From JALYOC01 sp036675345 (GTDB taxonomy: Bacteria; Myxococcota; Myxococcia; Myxococcales; Myxococcaceae), in assembly GCA_036675345.1 (NCBI GenBank), contig JAKFFE010000002.1, forward strand, positions 103,219-167,218: a DNA stretch of 64,000 bases, in the 5' to 3' direction. A model generated the notes under the pieces. It did no database searches, was not told where the DNA came from, and saw only the letters and a list, made by a program, of their open reading frames with translations. Below, piece after piece: positions 1-8,197 of this stretch. Position numbers and translations under genes: made by a program. Every line of letters starts with the position of its first letter. The first letter of the stretch is position 1.

Positions 1-233
1 CCGGGAGCAGGCGGGCCCGTCCGGTACTCCTGGACCTTCGCCTGGGTCAGAGCGGTCTGCTTCTGCGCCTCCCGCCTCGCCAATTGGGCAGACAGGCCAG
101 CAAAGGCGCCGATCTTGATGGTGGACCACAGCGGCATTGGAACCAGGACCACGCGATCCTCGAAGAACACTGCGTCCCAGTTCTTGAGACCATAGTGGGA
201 GAAGATCGGTCCGGCGACGAACGGCGGATTCAT
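1..233 (-). CDS. Partial gene of unknown function, N-terminal 77 residues
   Basis: An open frame begins with ATG (MNPPFVAGPIF...) and runs off the left edge without a stop. The start is preceded by GGAAG about 8 bases upstream, a plausible ribosome site. The visible part is 77 residues: a hydrophobic/aromatic N-terminus, a segment FFEDRVVLVPMPLW that resembles a beta-strand core, a short moderately hydrophobic stretch and then a charged Q/R/E/K helix. It follows the large DUF3857 gene on the same strand after about 32 bases, so the two may be cotranscribed. I do not recognise the family. Codon use is G/C-rich like the neighbours, which supports real coding. Confidence 0.5.
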   Translation of the reverse strand, partial: MNPPFVAGPIFSHYGLKNWDAVFFEDRVVLVPMPLWSTIKIGAFAGLSAQLARREAQKQTALTQAKVQEYRTGPPAP

Positions 234-265
234 GGCGTGTCTTCCATTTGAGGGGGAGGAGGGTT

Positions 266-3200
266 CTACGGAGGGGTGGGCCCGGCCACCGCCGCGCCTC
301 CCGGCAGCCGCTCCATCCGGGTCTTGGCCAGCAGTTCCACGCTCCCGACGCGGAACTTCTCGGCGGTGGTCCGGTCCGGGAGCGCCCGTCCATAGGCGGC
401 ACGGGCCGCGTCCAGCAGCCCGTAGTTCTCGGCGATGCGTCCGATCACGTACCAATCCGCCGGGTCCGGGGCATCGTCCTCCCGGAGCTCGACGCTGTTG
501 AGCAGCACCTGTCGGGCCTCCAGGTTCTTGCCCACCTCGGCGTTCAGCGAGGCCAGGGTGTGCAGGAAGGCGCGCTGGCCAGGGCCCTTGACCAGCGAGG
601 TGGCCCGCTGCGCGTACTCCACCATCCGGGCATCGACCCGGCCGTGGGCCAGCGAACCCCAGGACAGCTCATTGTAGAGGTTGGCGGTGGCCCGGCCCGA
701 GGACACCAGGGCCTCGCCCCGCGCCATCGCAGCCGCGTAGTCACCCCGCCGCAGCTCGAACACCGCCAGGCGCTCCAGCAGCTCCGCGTCGTCCGGCTTT
801 GCCTCCAGCCGCTCCTTCACCAGGGCCTCCGCGTCGGCAGTGCGTTCCAGCCCGGTCAGCGCGATCAGCTTGAGGCGGACCTCCTGTTCTCCTTGCGACC
901 TGGCCAGCATCCGGTCCGCCACCGCCTCCAGCTTCGCGGGATCGAGGGTGGACAGGTACGCCAGCCCCAGGGTCCAGTCGATCTTCGTCGCCAGCTCCAG
1001 GGCGGCGGTCCGGCGGGCCTCCTCCAGCAGCGGGGTGGCCTCCTTGGCCTTCTCGCTGAGCGCTGCCGCGGCGGCCGCCGCCAGGGTCAGCTCCGCGCGA
1101 TCCTGGCTGCTCCCGCGCTCGGGCCACAGCGCACAGAAGGTGTTCCAGGCATTGCCCTCTCCGCCGCAGTGGACCAGCTCCCGGGTCCAGTTGAGCCAGC
1201 GCACCGCAGCGGACAGCTTGCCTGCCTTGGCCAACCGAAGCGCCTGCCAACCCACCATTCCAGGAGTTCGGCTGGTGCCCAGGATCCGGTACTGGCCGTC
1301 CTCCCGGATCAGGAACCACTGCTCCTGGGCTCCGTTGCTCAGCGGCAGGTGCGCGCGGACCCGGTAGCCGACCTCCGGGGAGCCTTCTTCCGACAGCTCG
1401 GTGGCGGCCAGTCCCGAGTCCGCGGCGACCTCGAAGCTCACCTGTTGCTCCGCCAGCTTTCGCAGCGGCGCCCCCAGCGTCTGACGCATGGCCGTTCCCA
1501 CCTTCGCCGCGGAGGTACCCTCCAGCACCGGCCGGGCGAACAAGGCGCCCAACTGCTCCACCGAGAAGGCGGGATCCAGACTCCGGATCATGATCTGCTG
1601 CACCGCGCCCTTGGGATCCTTGGCGCTGGGGGCGAGCTGCTCGTGCCGCTTGAAGCGCCCCAGCAGGGAGATCCGGCGCTGCTCCTGGGCCGCCTGGGGA
1701 GAACCCTTCACCGCCTCGCTGAGCAGGGCCGCCGCCTCCGGATAGCGGCGGACCCGCACCAGTTGGTTGGCTGCCTCGCCCAGGGCCTTGCGCCGCGCGG
1801 CCACGCCGCCCTCCAGCCGCTGCACCTCGGCGATCGCGGCCGGGGCTCCTTCCAGGGCCGCCACCGCCACCAGCTTCAGGGCGGTGCGGGTCAGGCTGCG
1901 CTCCTTGCTGGCCTCCACCTCGGACTTCAGCTCAGCGAAGCGGTCCGCCCACATCAAGGCGTAGAGCAGGTTCTCGTCCAGCTCGTGCCGGTCCAGGTCC
2001 TTGGCCAGGGCCCGGTACTCGGCGATCGCCGCGTCCAGCTGCGCGCCCTTTCCGTAACGCACGCCAAGCTCGTTGTGCTCCAGCAGGATCGCCAGGTCGC
2101 CGCGCGCCTCGAAGCTTCCGCCCAGCTGCCTCACCGTGCGGTAGGAGGCCAGCGCTCCCTGGAGATCAAAGTCGTGGCGAAAGCGCCGCCCCAGGGTGTC
2201 GTGCTGCAGGATCCACCCCAGCGTCTGATGGGCCTCCGCGCTCTTCGGCTCCAAGGCCACCGCCTGACGGGCGCGGACGCGGGCCTCCTCTCCGAACCCG
2301 GCCTCCAACAGCGCCGAGGCCAGGTGCAGCTGGTGGAGCGCCTCCTTCGGATGCCGCTGGGCCACCTGGTGGTAGCTCTCCAGGGCCTCCTTCACCTTGC
2401 CCGCCGAGAGAAGCTGCTTGCCCTGGTGCACGAAGGTCAGCTGGTCCTGCGGTTCCTCGCCCCACCTGGAGAAGGCGTCGCGAAAGGTCTCCACCTCGGC
2501 GGCGGTGTACCGGCGCTTGCCCACCGTGAAGCGGTAGTCGACGGTCACCTCCCCATCCTGGGCGGTGGTCACCTTCCGGGAGAGCTGGGCCGGGCCCAGC
2601 TGGCGGACCTCGGAAGACGGCGGCGCGCTGGCAGTGAACCCCAGCGGCGGGAACACCCGGAAGGTGAGCCGGGACTCGAAGGGCTCCCCGAACACGAAGT
2701 CCCGGGTGCGGGGGCCGGTCGGCTTCTGATCCGATCCCGGCTCCGGTACGACGCGGGCCAGCCCCTCGGGGAGCATGCTGATCAACCCGCTGATCTGCAG
2801 GGTGACCTTCACCTCCTGGTCCTGGGTGGAGGCGAACGCGGCGTCCGCCAGCTCGAAGCCCGAGGTGAAGGGCTGCTCCGGCGAGGGGTCGGAGGGATAG
2901 TCGAAGCGGGTCAGCTGCTTGCCGCCGTAGGACTCCTGGATCCAGCCCTCGTACCACTCGCGGATCTGTTGGGGGGAGCCCTCCAGGCCCGTCTGGCGGT
3001 AGTCCGCGGCGACGGACCCGAAGGCCTGGCGGTGCTCCACCAGTCGGGCCGGGCCGGACTCGGCCAGGTGCACCTCGCGGGTGATCTCCAGCCGGTGGGC
3101 GGACGGCGGCGTCTCGGGGATCCGCACCAGCTTGGTGGAGTGGGCCGAGGCGATCAGCGCCAGGCGGCCCTGGTCGGCAGGAGGCACCTCTCCCACCAGG

Positions 3201-4396
3201 TACACGGTGGTGGTGGCATCCAGCCAGAGGGCGGGCTTGCCGGGGACGTGGACGATGGCGTGGTCAAACAGGCCAAACCCGGGGAGGGCGTCGGGGACCT
3301 CATCCCAGCGGGTCCGCAGCAGCGCCACCTGGGCGTCGATGCCCTGGGTGCGCAGCAGGCCCACCACCAGGGTCGCCAGATCCTTGCAGTCGCCGTACTT
3401 GCGGGTGAGCACCTCGGCCGGGCTGCGGGGGACCAGCGCCGCCTCTCCGAACTCCACCCCGGTGTAGCGCAGCTCCTTGCGCTGCCAGGCGATCACCGCG
3501 CGCAGCGCTGCTTCGCGGGAGGGGCGGGTGTCTCCGAACAGGGTCTTGGCCAGGGGCTGGAGGTCGGTGTCCTTGAGTTGCTGGTCCACGATGCGGGCGT
3601 ACTCGGAGGCCACCTCCTTCCAGCTTTGGGCGGTGGAGAAGGCGACGTGGGAGTGGACCGAGGCCTCGTGGGGAGTGAAGGGCTCCGACGCCTCCAAGGC
3701 CGGAGTCTGGGGGTACTCGAACACCACCGTTCGCGTCCCCCGCTCGCGCCGGTCGGAGACCTGGGGCCGGGTGCCGTGGACCTGGAACTGCAGCGGCGCC
3801 GAGTCCGGGAGGCTCAGCCGCACCACCGTGCGGCGCACCGGGACGTTCTTGCCCAGGAAGACCCGGTACACCGAGCCCTTGGAGAAGAAGGGGGAGGTCT
3901 CCCGGCTGAGGATCTGCTCCTCCACCAGCGCCCCCACCTCGATTGCCGGCAGCGGACCGCTGATCATCCGGGCATCGGAGAAGGTGTCCGGGGAGGAGCT
4001 CCCGGCGCCCTGTTCGGAGAGGGTGGCGGGATCCAGGTCATGGACTGCGCCGGCTGCGGTGACCACCCGGGCCCGGAACTCGGGGCGGGCCTCGTGCCAC
4101 GGCTGGAAGCGGTCTCCGGTGGTGGCCCAGGCCCGCGCCCCCTGGGCGGTGAGCACCCGGTACACCAGCCGCCGCCGCTGGGTCAGTCGCCGCTGGGCAT
4201 CGAAGGTGTAGTCCACCTCCTCCAGCAGGACCTCCACGTCGGCCTTCGCCGGAGGGGGCAGCTTGTCCGCGGCAGCGCGCAGCTTCGCGGGCGCTGCGGT
4301 GAACGGCGCCTCCTCCCAGGGCTCGACGGCCAGGGAGGAGAAGGGGAGGGCGACGAAGAGCGCGGCGGCCACCAGACGGCCAAAACGGGAATTCAT
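266..4396 (-). CDS. Secreted DUF3857 / transglutaminase-like / TPR giant protein
   Basis: A 1376-residue protein. I chose the ATG giving MNSRFGRLVAAALFVALPFS because it is preceded by AGGAG at 5-6 bases and opens a signal peptide (residues 1-23, cleavage near SLAVEP). A longer frame upstream lacks these. Residues about 50-240 match the DUF3857 beta-rich domain. A transglutaminase-like domain follows at about 290-400 with an intact triad: Cys337 in KYGDCKD, His379 in FDHAIVHV and Asp393 in WLDATT. After a second beta-rich region (about 480-640), residues about 670-1376 are helical Ala/Leu/Glu-rich repeats of TPR type. The family is typically periplasmic or surface exposed and its substrates are unknown. 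The gene is apparently the first of a minus-strand unit with the partial gene downstream. Confidence 0.85.
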   Translation of the reverse strand: MNSRFGRLVAAALFVALPFSSLAVEPWEEAPFTAAPAKLRAAADKLPPPAKADVEVLLEEVDYTFDAQRRLTQRRRLVYRVLTAQGARAWATTGDRFQPWHEARPEFRARVVTAAGAVHDLDPATLSEQGAGSSSPDTFSDARMISGPLPAIEVGALVEEQILSRETSPFFSKGSVYRVFLGKNVPVRRTVVRLSLPDSAPLQFQVHGTRPQVSDRRERGTRTVVFEYPQTPALEASEPFTPHEASVHSHVAFSTAQSWKEVASEYARIVDQQLKDTDLQPLAKTLFGDTRPSREAALRAVIAWQRKELRYTGVEFGEAALVPRSPAEVLTRKYGDCKDLATLVVGLLRTQGIDAQVALLRTRWDEVPDALPGFGLFDHAIVHVPGKPALWLDATTTVYLVGEVPPADQGRLALIASAHSTKLVRIPETPPSAHRLEITREVHLAESGPARLVEHRQAFGSVAADYRQTGLEGSPQQIREWYEGWIQESYGGKQLTRFDYPSDPSPEQPFTSGFELADAAFASTQDQEVKVTLQISGLISMLPEGLARVVPEPGSDQKPTGPRTRDFVFGEPFESRLTFRVFPPLGFTASAPPSSEVRQLGPAQLSRKVTTAQDGEVTVDYRFTVGKRRYTAAEVETFRDAFSRWGEEPQDQLTFVHQGKQLLSAGKVKEALESYHQVAQRHPKEALHQLHLASALLEAGFGEEARVRARQAVALEPKSAEAHQTLGWILQHDTLGRRFRHDFDLQGALASYRTVRQLGGSFEARGDLAILLEHNELGVRYGKGAQLDAAIAEYRALAKDLDRHELDENLLYALMWADRFAELKSEVEASKERSLTRTALKLVAVAALEGAPAAIAEVQRLEGGVAARRKALGEAANQLVRVRRYPEAAALLSEAVKGSPQAAQEQRRISLLGRFKRHEQLAPSAKDPKGAVQQIMIRSLDPAFSVEQLGALFARPVLEGTSAAKVGTAMRQTLGAPLRKLAEQQVSFEVAADSGLAATELSEEGSPEVGYRVRAHLPLSNGAQEQWFLIREDGQYRILGTSRTPGMVGWQALRLAKAGKLSAAVRWLNWTRELVHCGGEGNAWNTFCALWPERGSSQDRAELTLAAAAAAALSEKAKEATPLLEEARRTAALELATKIDWTLGLAYLSTLDPAKLEAVADRMLARSQGEQEVRLKLIALTGLERTADAEALVKERLEAKPDDAELLERLAVFELRRGDYAAAMARGEALVSSGRATANLYNELSWGSLAHGRVDARMVEYAQRATSLVKGPGQRAFLHTLASLNAEVGKNLEARQVLLNSVELREDDAPDPADWYVIGRIAENYGLLDAARAAYGRALPDRTTAEKFRVGSVELLAKTRMERLPGGAAVAGPTPP

Positions 4397-4783
4397 GTCA
4401 GCTCCTGAGGGACCGGTACTGTAGCGATTCCGGGCGTCATCCGCGATCGGGTGACTGGAGCGCTGCCGCCCGCCGGTGCGGAATCGACGGGGCCCGACGA
4501 GGGACCTCGGCCGCCTCCGGACCTCGGACGGGTAGAGCAATGCTGGAGCAGGACGAAGCAGTGGGCGCGCTCCACGCACCCCGGTGCGAGGTGCCCCTAG
4601 GCGGGGATCTCATCCAGTCCCACTGTTTCCCCCAGCTTCCCGCCCCGGCCGGCAGGGCCGCACCGGCTGGATTGGTAAGCGGAGACAGGAAAGCCCCCGG
4701 ATCGGGCGACCGATCCGAGGGCTTGGGCTGTACGGCCAACCCCCCGGAGAACTTTCCCGGGGCCCAGGCGTCAAGGAGAGGCG
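4397..4783. other. 387-base gap without a convincing gene
   Basis: This lies between the start of the DUF3857 gene and the stop of the ice-binding-like gene, both on the minus strand. It should hold the DUF3857 promoter, but I cannot pick a clear -35/-10 pair. The only strong element is the hairpin described separately. Open frames here are G+C-rich random frames without ribosome sites. Confidence 0.6.
4691..4724 (-). terminator. Hairpin terminator downstream of the ice-binding-like gene
   Basis: Two 15-base arms pair with a single mismatch around a GCGA loop. Read on the minus strand, the stem ends in GGGGGCTT followed by TCCTGTC, a modest T-rich tail. It sits about 60 bases after the stop codon of the minus-strand ice-binding-like gene, as expected for a rho-independent terminator. 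Confidence 0.65.
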
Positions 4784-5626
4784 CTACTTACCGTTGCCGC
4801 CCTGGCGGCCCGGGGAACCGGGGGTTCCGCCCAGCTCGTCGTTCGAGCGGCTCGGGTCACCCTGGTTCGAGTTGCCCGGGTCGCAGTTCTCGGCGCCATT
4901 GCCGACGCCCTGGTTGCACTTGCCCTTCTTCGCCGGGACCGAACCCTCGCAGCCGGTGACCGTGGCGCCGGTCAGGGTGACCGCGGACTTGGCGAAGGCG
5001 TCGCCATTGAACGTGCCGCCAGTGATCGTGATCGCCGCGCCGGCGTAGATCGTGCCCTGGAAGGCGGAGGCAGTCAGCGTCGCCGCCTCAGCGACCCACC
5101 AGGTCACGTTGCACGGCGTCCCGCCGCCTTCGATGACCACCGAGAAGCCCGTGCCGGTGAGGCCGCCGGTGCCGCGGTTGCCGATCTTGAACAGCCAGGT
5201 CGCGTTCGAAGAGCCCACCAGGGTCAGCGTGCCATTGGTTGTCGTCGACGCCGCGTCGACGCAGTACACGCCCGGCCGGGTGAGCGTCACGCCGCCCAGG
5301 TCGCCGGTCAGGGTGTAGTCGCAAGCCACGCCAGCCAGTCGCTGGTATTCGGTGAGGAAGGCGCTGGAGGCCTGGCTGGCGGAAGCGTCCGCCGCGTGGG
5401 CGGTCCCATCGATCGAGCAGTTGGTCTGGGTGATGGCGGTTCCCGGCGAAACGCCGACGTCGCCCGTCACCGAGGTATCGGTGCAGGTGACCGCGGTGCC
5501 AGCCAGAACAGTGTAGCTCCCGGAGGAGTAGGAGCCCTGCGGCGCCGCGATCACCGACGTGGCTCCGACGGTGACGAGCGCGATGAGCAGGGCCCGGATG
5601 GGGTAGCGGTTCGAATTCATGAACAT
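4784..5626 (-). CDS. Secreted ice-binding-like protein (DUF3494)
   Basis: A 280-residue secreted protein. The start MFMNSNRYP is chosen because AAGGAT precedes it by 6 bases; a second ATG lies two codons later. Residues 1-27 form a signal peptide ending VIAAPQ. Residues about 35-240 carry the DUF3494 ice-binding-like beta-solenoid fold: VLAGTAVTCTDTSVTGDVG, a T/G/S-rich strand ladder, ATWLFKIG and GTIYAGAAITITGGTFNG. The last 40 residues are a hydrophilic, Gly/Asn/Asp/Ser-rich tail (CNQGVGN...ENCDPGNSNQGDPSRS...). Family members bind ice or act as extracellular adhesins; which applies here is open. The gene is divergent from a sigma-54 activator and has a sigma-54-type promoter in front of it, so expression is probably conditional. 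Confidence 0.85.
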   Translation of the reverse strand: MFMNSNRYPIRALLIALVTVGATSVIAAPQGSYSSGSYTVLAGTAVTCTDTSVTGDVGVSPGTAITQTNCSIDGTAHAADASASQASSAFLTEYQRLAGVACDYTLTGDLGGVTLTRPGVYCVDAASTTTNGTLTLVGSSNATWLFKIGNRGTGGLTGTGFSVVIEGGGTPCNVTWWVAEAATLTASAFQGTIYAGAAITITGGTFNGDAFAKSAVTLTGATVTGCEGSVPAKKGKCNQGVGNGAENCDPGNSNQGDPSRSNDELGGTPGSPGRQGGNGK

Positions 5627-5684
5627 GGTGTGATCCTTGGTGACACTGGGCAGCCTGGAGGGTCCAGGCCGGCGCCGGTCCTGG

Positions 5685-5700
5685 TGCGCGTTCCGTGCCA
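5685..5700 (-). promoter_or_regulatory. Candidate sigma-54 promoter of the ice-binding-like gene
   Basis: On the minus strand the sequence reads TGGCACGGAACGCGCA. The -24 element TGGCACG is a perfect consensus, and GG and GC are spaced exactly 10 bases as sigma-54 requires. The -12 element is GCGC instead of TTGC. It would start transcription near 5674, giving a leader of about 48 bases before the ATG. The divergent neighbour encodes a sigma-54-dependent activator. Confidence 0.5.
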
Positions 5701-5803
5701 GGTCAGCGACCCTGGCGCGGCAGCGAAAGAGGCCCGGATGAGGTTGGGCAGCCAACACCTGCGAGGGGGTGCAGGTGCTGCCGCCAGGGTGCGCGCACCA
5801 CAA

Positions 5804-5823
5804 CTATGGTATCGGCACCATAG
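5804..5823. promoter_or_regulatory. Palindrome, candidate activator-binding site
   Basis: CTATGGT, six bases, then ACCATAG: a perfect 7-base inverted repeat. It lies 10 bases before the ATG of the sigma-54 activator and about 140 bases upstream of the presumed start site of the divergent ice-binding-like gene. That is a usual distance for an enhancer of sigma-54 promoters, and the position also allows autoregulation. Confidence 0.45.
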
Positions 5824-5833
5824 CGCAGCCACC

Positions 5834-7228
5834 ATGAAGAACACTCTCCTCATCATCGACGACGACAAGACGGACTGCCGGCTGACCAAGGCGATCTTCA
5901 GCGCCCAGGGCATGGAGGTCACCGCGGTACACGACGGGCGGTCGGGGCTCGAGCGAGTCCGGAGTCATCCGCCGGATGTCCTCCTGCTCGACCTCCGCCT
6001 GCCTGGGATCGATGGCCTCGAGATCCTCGCGAAGGTGAAGGAGGAGATGCCCGGGTTGCCGGTGGTGATGATCAGTGGGCACCGCGACATCAAGACCGCG
6101 GTGCGCGCCACGCAGCTCGGCGCCTTCGACTACCTGACGAAGCCATTCATCAACGACGAGCTGGTCATCGTCGTTCAGCGCGCTCTGCAGACCCGAGCGC
6201 TGAAGCTTGAGGTGGAAGATCTCCGGCGGCAGCTCGGCGCGGGCAGCGCGCTCGCGACCCAGATGGGGCCGAGTGCAGAGGTGAGGAACCTCATCGAGCA
6301 GGTGCGGGCCGTCGCCGATACCAACTACACGGTGCTGATCACCGGCGAGACCGGCAGCGGTAAGGAGCTCGTGGCTCAGGCCATTCATCACGACAGCCAA
6401 CGGCGCGCCAAGCCCCTTGTCGCCATCGATTGTGGAGCGATTCCCGAGCAGCTGCTGGAGTCCGAGCTGTTCGGTCACGAGAAGGGCGCGTTCACCGGCG
6501 CGGAGCGGCAGAAGCGAGGTCAATTTCAGCTCGCGCAAGGCGGCACCGTCTTCCTGGACGAGGTGGGGAACCTGCCGCTCAATCTGCAGGCGAAGCTGTT
6601 GCGCGTGCTTGAGTCGAGGCAAGTCCAGGCGGTGGGGGCCAGTCGCTCAGCGGTGCTCGACGTTCGCTTTGTCGCGGCCACCAACGACGACCTGCAAGGA
6701 CGCGTGACCTCCGGAATGTTCCGCGCCGACCTCTATTTCCGCCTGGCGCAGTACACGATTGCCTTGCCCGCCCTCCAAGACCGGCCGGCGGACATCCCGT
6801 TTCTCGCTCACCGATTCCTCGCCGAGGCGAGTGTCGAGCTGCGGCGCCCTGTTCAACAGATCGTGCCGAGCGCCATGGAGCTGCTGGCGGCCCACGAGTG
6901 GCCGGGCAACGTCCGGGAGCTGCGCAACGTCATCCGACAGTCGGTGCTGATGACCAAGGAGCTCATGATCAGCCGAGACGTCGTGCGCCCCCTGCTGGGC
7001 AAATCGGGCCCGGTCCAGGAAATCGTGCACTTTGCGTCCGCGGGCATGTCCCTGCGGGACGTCGCCGCGGAGGCGGCCGCGGCCGCGGAGCGTCGCGCCA
7101 TCCTGGACGCTCTGCGCCTGGCGCGCGGCAACAAGAGCCGGGCGGCCCGCGCGCTCGATACCGACTACAAGACACTGCACCTGAAGATGAAGCGCTTTGC
7201 CATCCGCGCGCAGGACTTCGTGCCCTGA
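5834..7228 (+). CDS. Sigma-54-dependent response regulator (NtrC family)
   Basis: A 464-residue NtrC-type activator with three domains. The receiver (1-120) has acidic residues D9-D11, phosphoacceptor D53 in LLLDLRLPG and K103 in LTKPF. The AAA+ domain (about 145-380) has Walker A GETGSGKE (171-178), the sigma-54-contacting GAFTGA loop (218-223) and Walker B VFLDE. A Fis-type helix-turn-helix lies at about 425-460 (NKSRAARALDTDYKTLHLKM). All catalytic residues are present, so it should be functional. The ATG has no clear Shine-Dalgarno; I chose it because the receiver begins directly there. No histidine kinase is adjacent. Third codon positions are less G/C-biased than in the dcw genes, hinting at a different history. 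It probably controls the divergent ice-binding-like gene. Confidence 0.92.
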   Translation: MKNTLLIIDDDKTDCRLTKAIFSAQGMEVTAVHDGRSGLERVRSHPPDVLLLDLRLPGIDGLEILAKVKEEMPGLPVVMISGHRDIKTAVRATQLGAFDYLTKPFINDELVIVVQRALQTRALKLEVEDLRRQLGAGSALATQMGPSAEVRNLIEQVRAVADTNYTVLITGETGSGKELVAQAIHHDSQRRAKPLVAIDCGAIPEQLLESELFGHEKGAFTGAERQKRGQFQLAQGGTVFLDEVGNLPLNLQAKLLRVLESRQVQAVGASRSAVLDVRFVAATNDDLQGRVTSGMFRADLYFRLAQYTIALPALQDRPADIPFLAHRFLAEASVELRRPVQQIVPSAMELLAAHEWPGNVRELRNVIRQSVLMTKELMISRDVVRPLLGKSGPVQEIVHFASAGMSLRDVAAEAAAAAERRAILDALRLARGNKSRAARALDTDYKTLHLKMKRFAIRAQDFVP

Positions 7229-7252
7229 CCTGCCGGTCGGCGCGGCGTGAGT

Positions 7253-7272
7253 CCCGGGTCTCGCGACCCGGG
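7253..7272. terminator. Perfect 8-bp hairpin between convergent genes
   Basis: CCCGGGTC and GACCCGGG flank a TCGC loop, between the stop of the sigma-54 activator and the stop of the convergent lipoprotein gene. There is no T-tract on either side, so it may be a weak bidirectional terminator or only an mRNA 3' stabiliser. Confidence 0.45.
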
Positions 7273-7288
7273 GCATTCACCCGCTGGC

Positions 7289-7867
7289 TTACCCCTCCGC
7301 GTGCGGAATCCCGTCCGCGGTGATCACCAGGGTCTCCTGCGAGTAGGTGTACGTATTGGAGGAGGTGGTGACCGTCCCATCCAGGACCACCGAGACCGTC
7401 CCGCTGGTGTCGGAGAGCCGGGTGATGTCCACCGTCTGGGTCAGGTCCATGTCCACGAAGTCGGAGGTCTCCCCGGAGAAGGACACCCGGCCGCGCATGG
7501 TCAGCGCGATCCCGGTGGTCTCGCCGCTGGTGACGTTCATCGCCAGGGTCATCGTCCCGCTCAGCGAGTTGGCCGAGTCGTAGTTGCAGTTGTTGTAGGC
7601 CAGCTCGTAGCCGATCGAGGCACCGTTCTCGCCGGCGATGGTGCTCAGCCCCACCGCCACCGTTCCGCCGTGCGGACAGTTCACGGTGCTGCTCATCCCC
7701 ACCAGCGGCTGCGCCAGGGCCCGGTACATCCCCTGGGCGGAGTTGGCGCCCCGGCTGGCCGCGAAGGCCGCCGCGGCCGCCGCCTCCTTGTTGTCCGCGA
7801 TCCGGGCTCCGCCACCACAACCGGCCAGCACTCCGACACCGCACAGGACGAGAAGGGCTGCACGCAT
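7289..7867 (-). CDS. Lipoprotein of unknown function
   Basis: A 192-residue predicted lipoprotein. The ATG is preceded by GGAGG at 5 bases. The signal sequence MRAALLVLCGVGVLAGC ends in a lipobox LAGC with the lipidated Cys at 17. An Ala-rich stretch follows, then a beta-rich Thr/Ser/Gly domain with alternating hydrophobic residues (TMTLAMNVTSGETTGIAL, VSVVLDGTVTT) and two cysteines that might pair. No enzymatic motif is visible. It is convergent with the sigma-54 activator and divergent from the dcw cluster. Family unknown; outer-membrane lipoprotein is the best guess. Confidence 0.75.
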   Translation of the reverse strand: MRAALLVLCGVGVLAGCGGGARIADNKEAAAAAAFAASRGANSAQGMYRALAQPLVGMSSTVNCPHGGTVAVGLSTIAGENGASIGYELAYNNCNYDSANSLSGTMTLAMNVTSGETTGIALTMRGRVSFSGETSDFVDMDLTQTVDITRLSDTSGTVSVVLDGTVTTSSNTYTYSQETLVITADGIPHAEG

Positions 7868-8091
7868 GTGAACCTCCAGCGGCGCCCCGGTGGTCCTGTC
7901 GGGATCGACAAGAGGCCCGGCCTGCCTTCGGGGGCGCGCGGAGGAGGGTCGTAGCAAGCCCGGATCTCCAGCGTCAACGCGGCTTCCCCGCTTCCGATCC
8001 ACCGTTTCCCACCGCCGGACCCCCATGTACTCCCCCTGGATCGACGTTCAGCGGATCGTCCAACCCCCTATTTTTCCGGCGTCCCGCTTTC

Positions 8092-8120
8092 TTGACCCTC
8101 CCCCTAACCGATCGTAATTT
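8092..8120 (+). promoter_or_regulatory. Candidate dcw (mraZ) promoter
   Basis: TTGACC is a good -35 match. Seventeen bases later is TAATTT, and at 15 bases spacing CGTAAT; either could serve as -10. Transcription would begin just before or inside the repeat operator, so a bound repressor would block it. Confidence 0.45.
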
Positions 8121-8130
8121 CGGGCCGTTC

Positions 8131-8164
8131 GTGGCAAGAAGTGGTAAGAAGTGGCGGCCAGTGC
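8131..8164 (+). promoter_or_regulatory. MraZ operator: GTGG repeats with 10-bp period
   Basis: Four repeats begin at 8131, 8141, 8151 and 8161: GTGGCAAGAA, GTGGTAAGAA, GTGGCGGCCA and a degenerate GTGCC. MraZ is known to bind short direct repeats spaced one helical turn apart in front of its own gene (TGGGN in Escherichia coli, AAAGTG-type in mycoplasmas). Position, period and the shared GTGG core fit that role well. Confidence 0.75.
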
Positions 8165-8197
8165 CGACCTTCTCCCAAAGCGTGGATCGAGCCCAAC

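Larger units (their letters stand above)
7868..8197. other. 330-base divergent control region in front of the dcw cluster
   Basis: No gene is seen. It holds the leader of the lipoprotein gene on the minus strand, with a small inverted repeat TGTCG-GGAT-CGACA at 7897-7910. On the plus strand it holds the mraZ promoter and repeat operator. The last 130 bases are markedly A/T-richer than the surroundings, as expected for a promoter zone in this genome. Confidence 0.6.

Noticed and set aside
248..4408. A 1386-codon open frame on the plus strand opposite the DUF3857 gene
   Set aside because: It is the antisense shadow of a high-GC3 gene. Its product is low-complexity Gly/Arg/Gln/Leu without domains, while the minus-strand frame has signal peptide and triad.
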